From Endotrypanum monterogeii (taxonomy: Eukaryota > Euglenozoa > Kinetoplastea > Trypanosomatida > Trypanosomatidae): a DNA stretch of 64,000 nt. Under the pieces are notes generated by a model, which searched no databases, was not told the DNA's origin, and saw only the letters and a program-made list of their open reading frames with translations. This document shows positions 1 to 9,639 of the stretch, in pieces. Location of the stretch: positions 574,935-638,934 of the forward strand of contig CM007342.1 of the NCBI GenBank assembly GCA_000333855.2, given 5' to 3'. Both the position numbers and the translations under genes were made by a program. Within the stretch, counting starts at the first letter, position 1; each line of letters opens with the position of its first letter.

Positions 1-3000
1 TGTACATTTTAGGTCTTTGTAAATGATTTTTTCCACGAAGGATATTTACTGATTTGAAAAAAAAAACCTTTGAGAAGTAAAAACAGTAAAAGCAACAGGC
101 TTAGGCGGCACAAAACGCCGAGCAATTTTTGCGGTGGGTATTCTCAACAATTTTTCAACCCTACACTAGTTTATTTTACATCTGAAAGTTTTACCTTTTC
201 TGTGAAACGGTTGAATGCAACTCTGCTACGCTGGACATTTCTCCAATGAGATTATATAATATATATTTTTCTAGATGACAATTGAATATCGTCGAACACG
301 GGTGCGCCCACACGGTGTGCAATGAAAAAGTAATTGGATGGGATTAGTAGAACCTGTTTAATCTAGAGCTTCCGCGCATCCGGCGCATCAACTGAAGATT
401 CATTTTTTTCATGATTCTGTAAATGAATAATTCTCTCGAAATAGATTGCGCTCCCCCAATTGTTTTTCTGATTCCAAATTGCTCAAGATACTGTTTACCG
501 GAAATTTTCCCAGGACTTCTAAGTTTTACGTTTCCTTTGAAAATGTTTTGGGATTGGCTTGCTTTTCAGATGGTATAAGGGCGTCGAATATGTCGGTAGT
601 ATGTATGAGACAACTGGTTGCGCAGGGGTCATTGTGGGTCGTGTTGTTGGTTTGTGGTATGTTTTACTGGTTATTGTGCTTTTCCGCTTTCGTGTTCCTT
701 TTCTGTGGGGGGGGGTTTGGTGGTGTTGGCGCCTCGGGGTGTTTTTCTGGGTTTGCGGGTGGGGGGGGGTTGCGTGTTTGTGGGGGATGGTTGGGGGGGC
801 TGGTTTGTGTGTGGAAGGGTAAAAGGTTGCGGCTGGATGTGGGATGGCGTGCCCTGGGGAAGGATTTTTTTTCTTTGGGCTTGGCGTTTTGTGCGTCGGC
901 TGGGGGGGGGGGGCTGTGTTTGTTCCTTTTCAGATAGGAAGCGGGCTGGCTTCAAGTCTCCCAGAACAGAATGATTTTAGAGTATTTCGCGTAAGCGCTA
1001 GTTGTGGCAGAAGAAAATAATTTTTTTTTGTTAATTCTATGGTCTTTTTCTGTTTCATTTGATGGTTGTTTTCGGTAGCGTGTGCTGCGATCCCCTCCCC
1101 CTTAAGGTGGGGGAATACAGTTACCTGAGTTTCAGTAAAGGCAAAGGGAAACGCAGCGCCTCACAATGCCGGGATGGCTTCTATGAAAGAAAAAAAGACG
1201 GGCACCACCGGTGTGCGAGAAAAAATTAACGAAGACATGGAGGGGAAAAAAGCTAGACATGCCGTTGATAAACCAATTCAACTCAAAGGAAAATCACAGG
1301 AAACGTGGAACCAACCACCTTCGGGGAGCGAATCCAAGTTTCTGAAGATCTAGAGAACAGAAGCGCAGAGCGGCAAGCGTAGAAAAGTATGCCCAGAAAT
1401 ATAAGGGTGGTGTGTGGTCGTGGAAAAAATTGTTCGCGATGCGGCTCGTGATGTGCGGTTGGTTGGCTTCCTTGGCGCGGGGTCGTCTTCTCAACTACCG
1501 GGGGGGGGCCACAATGGAGAGGAAGCGAAAGAGAGCAGGAGCATCCCCATTCGTGAGGATGTTGATACGCAAAGGGCACTGGTAGTTTGATGCGCTCAAG
1601 GATTACTTTGAGTTTGGGAAAAATTCTATCCACGAAACTGGGGGAAGCCCCCCCCCCCGTCCCAGGGGTTTGCTTCTCATACATCGGAAGGGTTTTCAAT
1701 ATCAAGCTAGGAAGACAAAAGGCGTAGCAAACATGAATCTCGCTTCCTGAACGTAAAGCCTTTCCTGTGGGTCATCGTTTCACATCAAAGCTCAAGGTGA
1801 CGGAAGAACCTGTTTGTGCAGTTTCACTTAGAGGTTCGATGACGATTTCCATTTCGCCAAAGTACGGTGTTGTTATTTACAGTTTGTCTTACGTCAAGTT
1901 CTGTGCGCCCCATTCGCACATCTGCTGAAGCCAAAGTGCATGCATGGGGACCAAACTGATAAGCTCGCAGTCTAGGCTTGTCATAGACGTGCGTGATATC
2001 AGCTGGCGTCACAGTATCTGACGTGCAGATGGATAATGAAACGGTGAATGCGACTGTCTCCTCACTCAACAGCCTGCCATCTCATTGAATAAAGTTTCAG
2101 ACGAACGAGAGTGCTAAGCACTTTTCAATAAAGGAGGCCACTTCAGCGGCATCGGAACTTTCCACGTTTGGTTAGGTTGCAACGGGAAGCTGTCTGAGGC
2201 ACAGCTCACTGAAGAATTCAAGCGGGGCTGTATGTTTTGACAGCTAGGGTTGTGGTTTCTGTAATCGACTGGTGGCTACACGGGGGAGATATCGTAGCAA
2301 CGAGTGGTTATTTGCAGTCGTGTCGATCATTGATACGGAATTGCTTGTTGCGAAATGAATAAGAAAAGTTGAGCAACTGTTTTTGTTAAATGAAGAATGG
2401 TGTATGGCAATAGCTAGGGAACGTGTTGCCGTAGAAGCAGTCTACGGGGAGGTAAACTCACCACAGCTCATGCTGATCTTCGCAGATACTGTCCATGGGG
2501 ATGATAAGAAAAAATATTCACGGATGATCAAATGAGATAAAAAAACAAGGTGTTTCCGAAAGGAGGAAGCTTCGCTACTTCTCATCATACCAGGTTTCTC
2601 GTAAACTGGGACTCTAAGTGATATACATAATGTACGAGTACTGCGGTCACTGACATTAGCCGGAGGATCTTTTAATGGTTCAAATGCTTCAAAACTTCAA
2701 ATGGGGAAAGAAAGCATGTTCGCTGAAAGTTATTGCGTCAGGCTGATCGGATGACATTCTCAAGCTCATGCTCTGCTTGCTTTGTGTATAGGATCTGATC
2801 TTGTAGGGCATATGAACCAACCATTCATGGTAAGAGTTCGTAGATTTGTTGAAGGCTTCAAAGCTAGTGTTCCACGAGGTAAGAAGCGCGAAAGCAAAAC
2901 GATGGGATAGATTCACTGGAGTTAGAGGCTTGGTTTCTGGTAGGTGAAGAGGTTTGTTGATGTGGTGAGAGTTGTTAATTATCCCAGCTAAAATTAATTT

Positions 3001-3531
3001 TCTTCTACATAGCGAGAGCAACTGAAACACCGTTTTCAATACAAAAGAAGAGGTTCTTCAGTCTGTTAAAGTCTGGCTGTTTTCACCCCGATTGACTCTT
3101 GCTGAAAAACGTTGCCAACGGAACTGAAAAGTTGCATTCCGCTAGCGATTCGCAGCTTGGACATTTCTTTCTGAACTGTTGCACAATTAAAAAGTTGCAT
3201 ATGCTTCACTGCCCCGCGAAGGCAATGGGGGTACAACTACCTTCATTTCCCCATGCAATAATGCTTTTTAGCTACAAACATTCAGAAGAGGCGTTCCAAC
3301 ATATTTCAAAAACAAAATCTCAGCTTTACTGACCTTTTAGGTTCCCGAGATTACAGGTGCATGTTTAGTACACCTTGGAATTTGTTTCTGCTGGCTCCTA
3401 ATCGGTAGGAATTGAAAAACAGTGCCCAGAAGCATCAAGTGCACTTCCCACCTTTCTTTTCTCACTTGGGCACTGCTGTTGTGAACCAAAAGAAAGTGGA
3501 AGCAATACAGCAGGTTGTGACGCAAGGACCA
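1..3531. other. Gene-free left end with G-tracts
   Basis: I see no convincing gene here. Open frames on both strands are short, biased in composition and lack family motifs. The first kilobase is AT-rich, then 700-915 is strongly G/T-rich on the + strand, with G-runs at 707-715, 761-769, 793-799 and 902-913 and another at 1500-1508. This is opposite to the pyrimidine bias of the + strand in the other spacers of the window. From about 1750 to 3400 the composition is balanced and without obvious repeats. The region could be a transcription start or strand-switch region, or the long 3' UTR and spacer of an unseen gene to the left. Confidence 0.6.
3446..3492 (+). promoter_or_regulatory. Trans-splice acceptor for the phosphatase gene
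   Basis: A pyrimidine tract at about 3446-3467 is followed by the first AG at 3491-3492. This predicts a 5' UTR of about 39 nt before the ATG at 3532. The in-frame upstream extension has no ATG, which supports the downstream start. Confidence 0.55.
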
Positions 3532-4620
3532 ATGAGTCTCTCTGCGTTGAAGGTCGGACGTTTCTATGGTGTTTTAATTGCCGTTTTCTTTCTTCTGCTA
3601 TTTTCGCGCCGTGCCTACTGCGAGAATCAGCTAGTCGAGATTCATCGGATCATCGCAGTTGGAGACGTTCATGGCGACGTAGAGAATTTTCTGAAGGTTC
3701 TCCGTATTGCAAATGTGGTGGAAGACACTCCAATGGGGACGTCGGATGTCCTCAGTCACCCACCGCGTTGGAAGTACTCGCACAGCGAACCAAACGGCCC
3801 AACTATGAGGACGACTCTTGTTCAAGTTGGAGACTTGATAGATCGTGGCGAAGAGGACTTACAGGTTCTTAACGTTGTCATTGCTCTCCAGGAGCAAACA
3901 GCGCAATCGGGCTCCAGAGACAAGGTTGTGCTGCTCATTGGAAATCATGAGCTTTTGAATCTTCAAGGATATTACCATTACGTCAACAAGAACAACTATG
4001 GTGGTTTTATGAGTAAGGCACTCCGTGTAGAAGGAATGAAGGCCACCGGTGCCTTTGGCAAGTACATTATAGATAATTTCAAGACTGCACACATAGACGA
4101 AGGAGTCTTATTTGTTCACGGTGGTATCGAAGCAAGGATGAACATTAAAGATGTAGAGAAGCTCAATGTAGATGTCCGTGAGGCTTTGCGCCAACGCGAC
4201 TTCCAGTATTCACATCTTCGCAGCAGTGGGCCTCTCTGGACGAGGAAAATGATACTGGAAAGTATGAGTGACGAATGCGCAGATGTGAGGGCGGCACTGA
4301 AACAACTTAACGCAACACGCGTTGTTGTTGGCCATACACCACAAGAGTCAGGTCACATTGAGCAGTACTGTGATGGGCAGGTCTTTGGTATCGACGTGGG
4401 CATGAGTCGATGGATGTATAACAAGGTTGCAGCGGTAGAGCTTCTTTTTTTAAAGTACAAGGACTCGATTACTGGCATGGGCTCTGTCTCATTTGCAGCC
4501 AGCGAGCTCCGTGAAGGGGCTTCCATGAGGCGCTACACAGACATCAGCGAAATAAACCGTCTCAATTCAATAGGCGGTGGTCAATCGACCCAGGAGGGCG
4601 AAGTTGACGATGACTTGTAA
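3532..4620 (+). CDS. Shewanella-like PPP-family protein phosphatase
   Basis: A 362-residue metallophosphatase of the PPP superfamily. The metal and phosphate motifs appear in order: GDVHG (residues 44-48), GDLIDRG (100-106), GNHE (137-140), VHGG (195-198) and GHTP (267-270). The spacing and the TGAFGKYI/DVGMS-type surroundings resemble the bacterial-type SLP phosphatases found in plants, apicomplexans and kinetoplastids rather than PP1 or PP2A. Residues 11-30 are hydrophobic and end in RRAYC, so the protein probably enters the secretory pathway or is anchored by a signal-anchor. The frame is open back to 3412, but only through a non-ATG codon; 3532 is the first ATG after the predicted splice acceptor. 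Codon use looks less GC-biased than in genes further right. The substrate is unknown; dephosphorylation of phosphoserine, phosphothreonine or phosphotyrosine is inferred from the family. Confidence 0.88.
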   Translation: MSLSALKVGRFYGVLIAVFFLLLFSRRAYCENQLVEIHRIIAVGDVHGDVENFLKVLRIANVVEDTPMGTSDVLSHPPRWKYSHSEPNGPTMRTTLVQVGDLIDRGEEDLQVLNVVIALQEQTAQSGSRDKVVLLIGNHELLNLQGYYHYVNKNNYGGFMSKALRVEGMKATGAFGKYIIDNFKTAHIDEGVLFVHGGIEARMNIKDVEKLNVDVREALRQRDFQYSHLRSSGPLWTRKMILESMSDECADVRAALKQLNATRVVVGHTPQESGHIEQYCDGQVFGIDVGMSRWMYNKVAAVELLFLKYKDSITGMGSVSFAASELREGASMRRYTDISEINRLNSIGGGQSTQEGEVDDDL

Positions 4621-4973
4621 TTATACCATCAAAAAATTATCGAATCCTTCCCCCCAAAAACTGCGGGCTAAAGTAGCGTCTATAAAAAAAAAAACAGTCA
4701 ACGCCCATTGTGCTCTGGTTTTTGCTTTACTCATTTTTGCATTTTCGTGAAGTCTTTGCTTTTACCCTTGCAGGTGCAAAATTTTGAAAGACACAATATG
4801 TCGGCCCTTTGGATCTTCCCACCAAATCATCGCCAATATGTGTAGATCGCTGAAAAAGAGAATGTCGTGTCTCTAGAAAGGCGCTCCTGTTGCATAACAG
4901 CTTTGGTCCTGCACTTTCCAGAATTTTTTTTTCCACGCCAAAAGCCTCTTTTTTTTTTCTAGGTCAAGTACGA
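4621..4973 (+). other. Spacer between phosphatase and helicase genes
   Basis: A short intercistronic spacer with an A-run near 4684-4695 and T-rich tracts. No gene is visible. It must carry the polyadenylation region of the phosphatase gene and the splice acceptor of the helicase gene. Confidence 0.6.
4945..4962 (+). promoter_or_regulatory. Trans-splice acceptor for the helicase gene
   Basis: An uninterrupted 16-nt pyrimidine tract (4945-4960) runs directly into AG at 4961-4962. The first downstream ATG is at 4974, giving a 5' UTR of only 11 nt. This fixes the start of the helicase. Confidence 0.75.
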
Positions 4974-7900
4974 ATGCATCCAGGTGGACAATACAAAGGC
5001 GACCAGTATCGCAGGCGGGCGAATAATAGCCAATCGGACTCTCAAGCTGGGCACGGGAACAGTCAGCAGCTACCGGGAAGGGCAAGTTACAATGCTGGTT
5101 CCCGAGGCGACAGAGGGCGGGGCAACGCTTGTTTCCACCAGGGGAGAGGTAAACAGCAGGGCGACTCTTTCTCGGGACATCACGGAAACAGAGGAGAGGT
5201 GATCTCTCAGCCGCCGAAAGGTGTGGATCCGCCAAAGGCACCGACAGTTGACAAAAATGATCTCGCGACATGGCGAAGGAAAGACTTCCACGAGTTGGTG
5301 AAAGCTTTCGTTGACGACAAGGGATCCAGCGAGCTTTCATTTCCCTCCACACTGACTCCCAGTCAACGGAATATTGTACATCGAATCGCCATGTCATTTA
5401 ATCTCGATCACAAATCCAGTGGAGAGGGTGCTAGCCGGACGTTGAAACTCACAAAATTTGGCGTAGCAATCGATGCGGTAAGGCGGCAGCAAGACGCGGC
5501 AGAAGGTGGCATTCGCTTGAAGAGCATCGACGGATATCAAGGAGCACAAAAACTCGAACACGACTACCTTTCTGAAAGCGACATTGTTTCGCTTGCCGAG
5601 GAGCTTAAACCACATAAAAACAAAATGGCTGCTGAAATTAAGGCTGTTGCCAATACGCCATTTATGAAAAAGCGCTTCCGAGCGTATCAGGGAGGACTTC
5701 CTGTGGTGCCAAAGCTCAATCGACCTATCAACAGCACTCAAATCCAACAGTTTCGTATGTCACTTCCGGCCTATAAGCATGGCCCAAAAATTATCCAATC
5801 CGTCATGAATAATTCGGTGGTTGTTGTTTGTGGCGATACGGGCTGCGGCAAAACAACGCAGATTCCGCAGTTACTTTACGACTCTGGGATTTTCGACAAG
5901 CATCACGACATCATCTGTACCCAGCCTCGTCGAATCAGTGCACTCTCAGTTGCGCAGCGTGTTGCAACTGAACGGGGTGAAGCCTGCGGAGGGAGCTGCG
6001 GGTACGTTATTCGGTTTGAGAATATGACCAGCTCGGAGACGCACATTATTTATCAAACTACAGGCATTCTGCTTCGTCGTCTTCACACCGAGCCGGAGCT
6101 GAAGGGTGTCGCGTGCATCATTGTCGATGAGGTCCACGAGCGCGATGTAGAAACAGACTTTTGTTTACTGCTGCTGCGCGATCGGCTGCATGAGCAGCAA
6201 AAGCATCCCGAAAAATACCCACTCCAGCTCAAGCTTGTAGTGATGTCGGCAACAGTGCAGGTTGACGCGCTTGTGTCGTACTTTTCGGGATACAATAGCT
6301 GCCACGATATCCCACTCATTACAATTCCCGGCACACTGTTTCCCGTGAAAGAGTTCTTCTTGGAGGATGTCTTGAGCAAGGTTGGCGCCTCGGCATCCGC
6401 CGCGCCGGCGATGGGGCTGAGTGCCAACCAGAAGCAAGCGAGGCAGCGGGTTGCTGACGTCCCACAGACTGAGGGCAATGAGCAGTTGTACGAGCAGCTG
6501 AAGTCGGTGGTATTCGACACTTTTGACAGAGATGTCGAGGCACTTGTCCCCTATGATCTTCTGTGTAATTTGATCAAGAGGATTCACGAGGAGTCTCGTT
6601 CTCGTGAGGAGAGCATTTTGGTGTTTCTGCCTGGGTGGTCTGCGATTTCCGCTATTGCCAACAGACTCAAGCGCTTGCCACTTGCCAGGGAACTGTCTAT
6701 TTTGATGTTGCACTCGAGTCTCACAACCGCAGAGCAGCAGCGTGTTTTTGACCGGCCACCAAAACACTTTCGCAAGGTTGTTCTCGCGACCAGTATCGCG
6801 GAGACAAGTATCACCATCGACGACATTGTTTATGTTATCGACAGCGGTCTCGTTAAAGGGACGTCTTACGACCCCATGGGCAACACTAGCGCTCTTCGGG
6901 CGACGCTGATCGGCAAGGCCAACGGGGTGCAGCGACGGGGCCGCGCTGGGCGCTGCCGACCTGGTGTATGCTATCATCTGCTTCCCAAGCCGGCGTACGA
7001 TGATTTGCCTGACTTCCTTCCCCCAGAGATCGTTCGGTCTCCTCTCGAGGAGGTATGTCTGCAATTGAAGGCCATCCAGCCGGACCAGAAGTGTGCGCAG
7101 GTATTATCGCGGGCGATGAGCGCACCGCCGATAGAGGCCATAGAGCACGCAGTACAATTTTTGACCGACATGGGCGCGTTTACTGCCGAGGAGAAAATAA
7201 CTAACCTAGGAAGAGCTCTGGCGGAGCTTCCGACGCACCCCCTCCTGGGCAAGATGCTCTTCACAGCTGCCTGCATGGGCGTCCTGGACACAATCGCAAC
7301 GATTGCCGCTGGTCTTTCGGTAAAAACACCATTTATTCGCCCGCAGGCGTTTGAGAAGAATGCTTCCAAAGAAAATCTGCTTCGTATCGACAACAGCCTG
7401 CTATCGGATCACTTTTGCGTAGTGACTCTCTTTACGGAGTGGGTTCGCAGCGGCCGAAGTGCCCATTATGCCGCTTCTCATTTTGCTGAGAGCAACACGC
7501 TGCGCTCTTTGGAGCGAACGAAAAAGCAGTTCATCAGGCTGGTGCTCCAGTCGTCCTTTGCCAAGGGGATCGTGTCCCCGGAGACTCGATTATCGCGATA
7601 TGCAAACAACAAGGGTCTTGTGAGGCTCGTGCTCCTCTGGTCTTTGTACCCGCGTATCGCGAGCATTGAATATCGCGCCAATCGGGGCGGGCAGATACCT
7701 CAGGTGTTTTGCTGGGATAACAAGTCTGCAGCGTTCTCCATGAATTCTGTACTGGCTTTCTACAAGCGTAAAGACTTTTCCGGTAACACGTTTGTCGCAT
7801 ACTACGATCGAATGAATATCGAGGCGATGCTGAGTATTTTTGACGCAACGGCCGTCTCGCCGATCGACGTTTTGCTTTGCCTGCGCCAGCTCACGGTGCG

Positions 7901-8630
7901 ACCGCTGCTTGACGTACCTACGATCTTCTTGGAGGACACTGAGAGCAAGCTCGCGCCCTCGGCGTATTTCGACGTGAACAGCTTGCCAGACAAGGAGAAA
8001 TACGCGGCGATGTTTTTCGATGGAGACAAGAAGTTGTATATTGCCCCGAAGAAGCTGGCCAGCGTTCTCCAAACCGCGCGAGACTGCTTGGATTTTTTCC
8101 TTGCTATGGCCATTAAAAATGTTCGCGCCAATAAGTTCCCAGATTCGCTTGTGCGTATTTTAGGTCACCTTGTGGGGTACCCCATCACTGGCGGTGATAC
8201 CCCTGCGTTGTCCACGGAATCAGTAATATACCAAGATCCTGCGATCCAACAAGTGCAGCTTGCCAGCGAGCATCTACCCGTATTTGCCCGTCGTGAGAGG
8301 CCAGAGGACGCGGACGATTCCGACGACGAGGCACCGCTCATAGCAGACGACGACGACGACGACGACACATACCTTAGGCAGCTGGATGTGAAGCAAAAGG
8401 CGTCAGTGACGGCTGCCTACGGTGACTTGGCGGTGTTTCGCTACGACAGTGTTGCAGGACTTTTGCATGCTGCGAAGAGAGCGGAGGAATCATCGGCTGT
8501 ACCGGAAGAAAAAATGGAGGGACAGCAGGCGAACGTTGCCGCTGACGACGACGAGGACGAGGACGAGGAAGAGGAGATCATCGTCGCTAACTTGAATCTG
8601 TTGAGGATGTCTGGTTTTCAACACGCGTGA
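4974..8630 (+). CDS. DEAH/RHA-family ATP-dependent RNA helicase with R3H-like region
   Basis: A 1218-residue superfamily 2 helicase. The N-terminus (about 1-80) is rich in Gly, Arg, Gln and Asn with RG motifs, typical of RNA-binding disordered tails. Residues 100-165 look like an R3H single-strand nucleic-acid-binding domain, with RNIVH at 132-136. The helicase core shows Walker A GDTGCGKTT (287-295), the motif II variant DEVH (385-388), SAT (425-427), TSIAETSI (606-613) and QRRGRAGR (653-660). HA2 and OB-fold regions probably follow. The C-terminal third has acidic Asp/Glu runs (DNA 8350-8366 and 8545-8580). The arrangement is like the DHX36/DHX57/DHX30 group, which unwinds or remodels RNA. 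The exact role (ribosome biogenesis, mRNA control or editing) cannot be read from the sequence. The start is the first ATG after the splice acceptor. Confidence 0.92.
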   Translation: MHPGGQYKGDQYRRRANNSQSDSQAGHGNSQQLPGRASYNAGSRGDRGRGNACFHQGRGKQQGDSFSGHHGNRGEVISQPPKGVDPPKAPTVDKNDLATWRRKDFHELVKAFVDDKGSSELSFPSTLTPSQRNIVHRIAMSFNLDHKSSGEGASRTLKLTKFGVAIDAVRRQQDAAEGGIRLKSIDGYQGAQKLEHDYLSESDIVSLAEELKPHKNKMAAEIKAVANTPFMKKRFRAYQGGLPVVPKLNRPINSTQIQQFRMSLPAYKHGPKIIQSVMNNSVVVVCGDTGCGKTTQIPQLLYDSGIFDKHHDIICTQPRRISALSVAQRVATERGEACGGSCGYVIRFENMTSSETHIIYQTTGILLRRLHTEPELKGVACIIVDEVHERDVETDFCLLLLRDRLHEQQKHPEKYPLQLKLVVMSATVQVDALVSYFSGYNSCHDIPLITIPGTLFPVKEFFLEDVLSKVGASASAAPAMGLSANQKQARQRVADVPQTEGNEQLYEQLKSVVFDTFDRDVEALVPYDLLCNLIKRIHEESRSREESILVFLPGWSAISAIANRLKRLPLARELSILMLHSSLTTAEQQRVFDRPPKHFRKVVLATSIAETSITIDDIVYVIDSGLVKGTSYDPMGNTSALRATLIGKANGVQRRGRAGRCRPGVCYHLLPKPAYDDLPDFLPPEIVRSPLEEVCLQLKAIQPDQKCAQVLSRAMSAPPIEAIEHAVQFLTDMGAFTAEEKITNLGRALAELPTHPLLGKMLFTAACMGVLDTIATIAAGLSVKTPFIRPQAFEKNASKENLLRIDNSLLSDHFCVVTLFTEWVRSGRSAHYAASHFAESNTLRSLERTKKQFIRLVLQSSFAKGIVSPETRLSRYANNKGLVRLVLLWSLYPRIASIEYRANRGGQIPQVFCWDNKSAAFSMNSVLAFYKRKDFSGNTFVAYYDRMNIEAMLSIFDATAVSPIDVLLCLRQLTVRPLLDVPTIFLEDTESKLAPSAYFDVNSLPDKEKYAAMFFDGDKKLYIAPKKLASVLQTARDCLDFFLAMAIKNVRANKFPDSLVRILGHLVGYPITGGDTPALSTESVIYQDPAIQQVQLASEHLPVFARRERPEDADDSDDEAPLIADDDDDDDTYLRQLDVKQKASVTAAYGDLAVFRYDSVAGLLHAAKRAEESSAVPEEKMEGQQANVAADDDEDEDEEEEIIVANLNLLRMSGFQHA

Positions 8631-9405
8631 TTGTTTCTCGCATCAATCGTTTTTCTCTGCCTGCGTTCTGCATGCGTAGAGGTACGGAGGTGATGGGTGT
8701 TTTTCTTCTTTAAATGTCTGTGGTGTTCACCTAAGGTGAGGACACATAATGTGCGACTTTGTTTTTGTTGTGTTTCATAATATATATCTATATATTTCTC
8801 GTGTCGTGTGCCCGCTTCAAAGTCGTGTTACTATCCTAGTGCAGCTGATTCCTTTTTTCTTTTCTACTAGTCTCTGTTTCGGGACGTAAAATAAGCGGTC
8901 TTTGGTTTTGATGTTTACTACTATTTTGTTCTGTTGCCTTGGAGTTGACTTCAACAATGGTAATGCCGGAATAAGTTGTCACTGCATTCTGCGCACGCCA
9001 ACTCATCTCTAATAGCGGTAGAATCCTTTGCACATAGCGTTGTGCCTCTGTTTTGAGTAGGGATATAAAAAAAAGATGGATGGTGTTGTGGGCCCGTGCT
9101 CCTCGAAAAGAGAAAAGGGAACAGGTCAGACACGTTTTTGTGCTTCGGTTCGGCGCACTGTGTCTGCGTGTCTTCGTGCTTCTTTTTACATGAAGAGGGG
9201 TAGGAGTTCGGTGTGACACATACAGGCGTGTCACAGAGGGTTGCAAGGCGAGGTTCAAGAGGATCATCTAGAATTTACGTTGCCCTTCTGCCTTGACGAG
9301 AGTCTCTGCTCCACGCCTATCATGGAGCAGAGTACGCAGCTGCGAAGGAGCTCTGCTGCCTGTGTATGCCTGAATACCAAAACGAGTTTCTGCAGATTTC
9401 ATGAC

Positions 9406-9488
9406 CATATATATATTTATTTTTATATATATCTTTATATTTATATATATATTTATTTATTTATATATCTTTATATTTATATATTTTT
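9406..9488. repeat. AT-rich TTTATATA-type low-complexity repeat
   Basis: About 80 bases consisting of almost nothing but A and T, in imperfect units of TATATATTTAT type. It sits just before the pyrimidine tract used for splicing of the next gene. Confidence 0.85.
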
Positions 9489-9513
9489 TTCCCCCTCCCC
9501 TTTTCATCGCTAG
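9484..9513 (+). promoter_or_regulatory. Trans-splice acceptor for protein A gene
   Basis: A long T/C tract (about 9484-9510) followed by AG at 9512-9513. If used, the 5' UTR is about 126 nt and includes an upstream ATG at 9555. A later AG near 9594 would avoid it. Confidence 0.5.
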
Positions 9514-9554
9514 TGACAAGTGCACTAGCACTGCAATCTCACAAATATACACAT

Positions 9555-9617
9555 ATGCGCGTACCGATTTGCTTCCACCCCAAAGTTTGCTGTAGTGTCA
9601 TAGCCGTCATCGAGTGA
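9555..9617 (+). other. Short upstream ORF before protein A
   Basis: ATG at 9555 opens a 20-codon frame closed by TGA at 9615-9617, 22 bases before the ATG of protein A. It would lie in the 5' UTR if the acceptor at 9512-9513 is used. Regulatory meaning is unproven. Confidence 0.3.
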
Positions 9618-9639
9618 GCGTCGCCATCAACCTTTTATC

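Larger units (their letters stand above)
8631..9639 (+). other. Spacer with AT-rich repeat and upstream ORF
   Basis: About 1 kb with no convincing gene. It contains AT dinucleotide stretches near 8780-8800, a longer AT-rich repeat at 9406-9488, a pyrimidine tract with AG at 9484-9513, and a 20-codon upstream ORF (9555-9617) in front of protein A. Confidence 0.6.

Noticed and set aside
446..974. Overlapping open frames in all three + frames and one - frame
   Set aside because: They are translations of G/T-rich low-complexity DNA, rich in Gly, Val, Cys and Phe, with no motif and start codons that are mostly arbitrary.
1283..3332. Short open frames on both strands in the left spacer
   Set aside because: Short, no family motif, no splice-acceptor context on either strand consistent with a gene.
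6165..7064. 299-codon minus-strand frame inside the helicase
   Set aside because: Antisense shadow of a strongly coding region; the + frame carries all helicase motifs.
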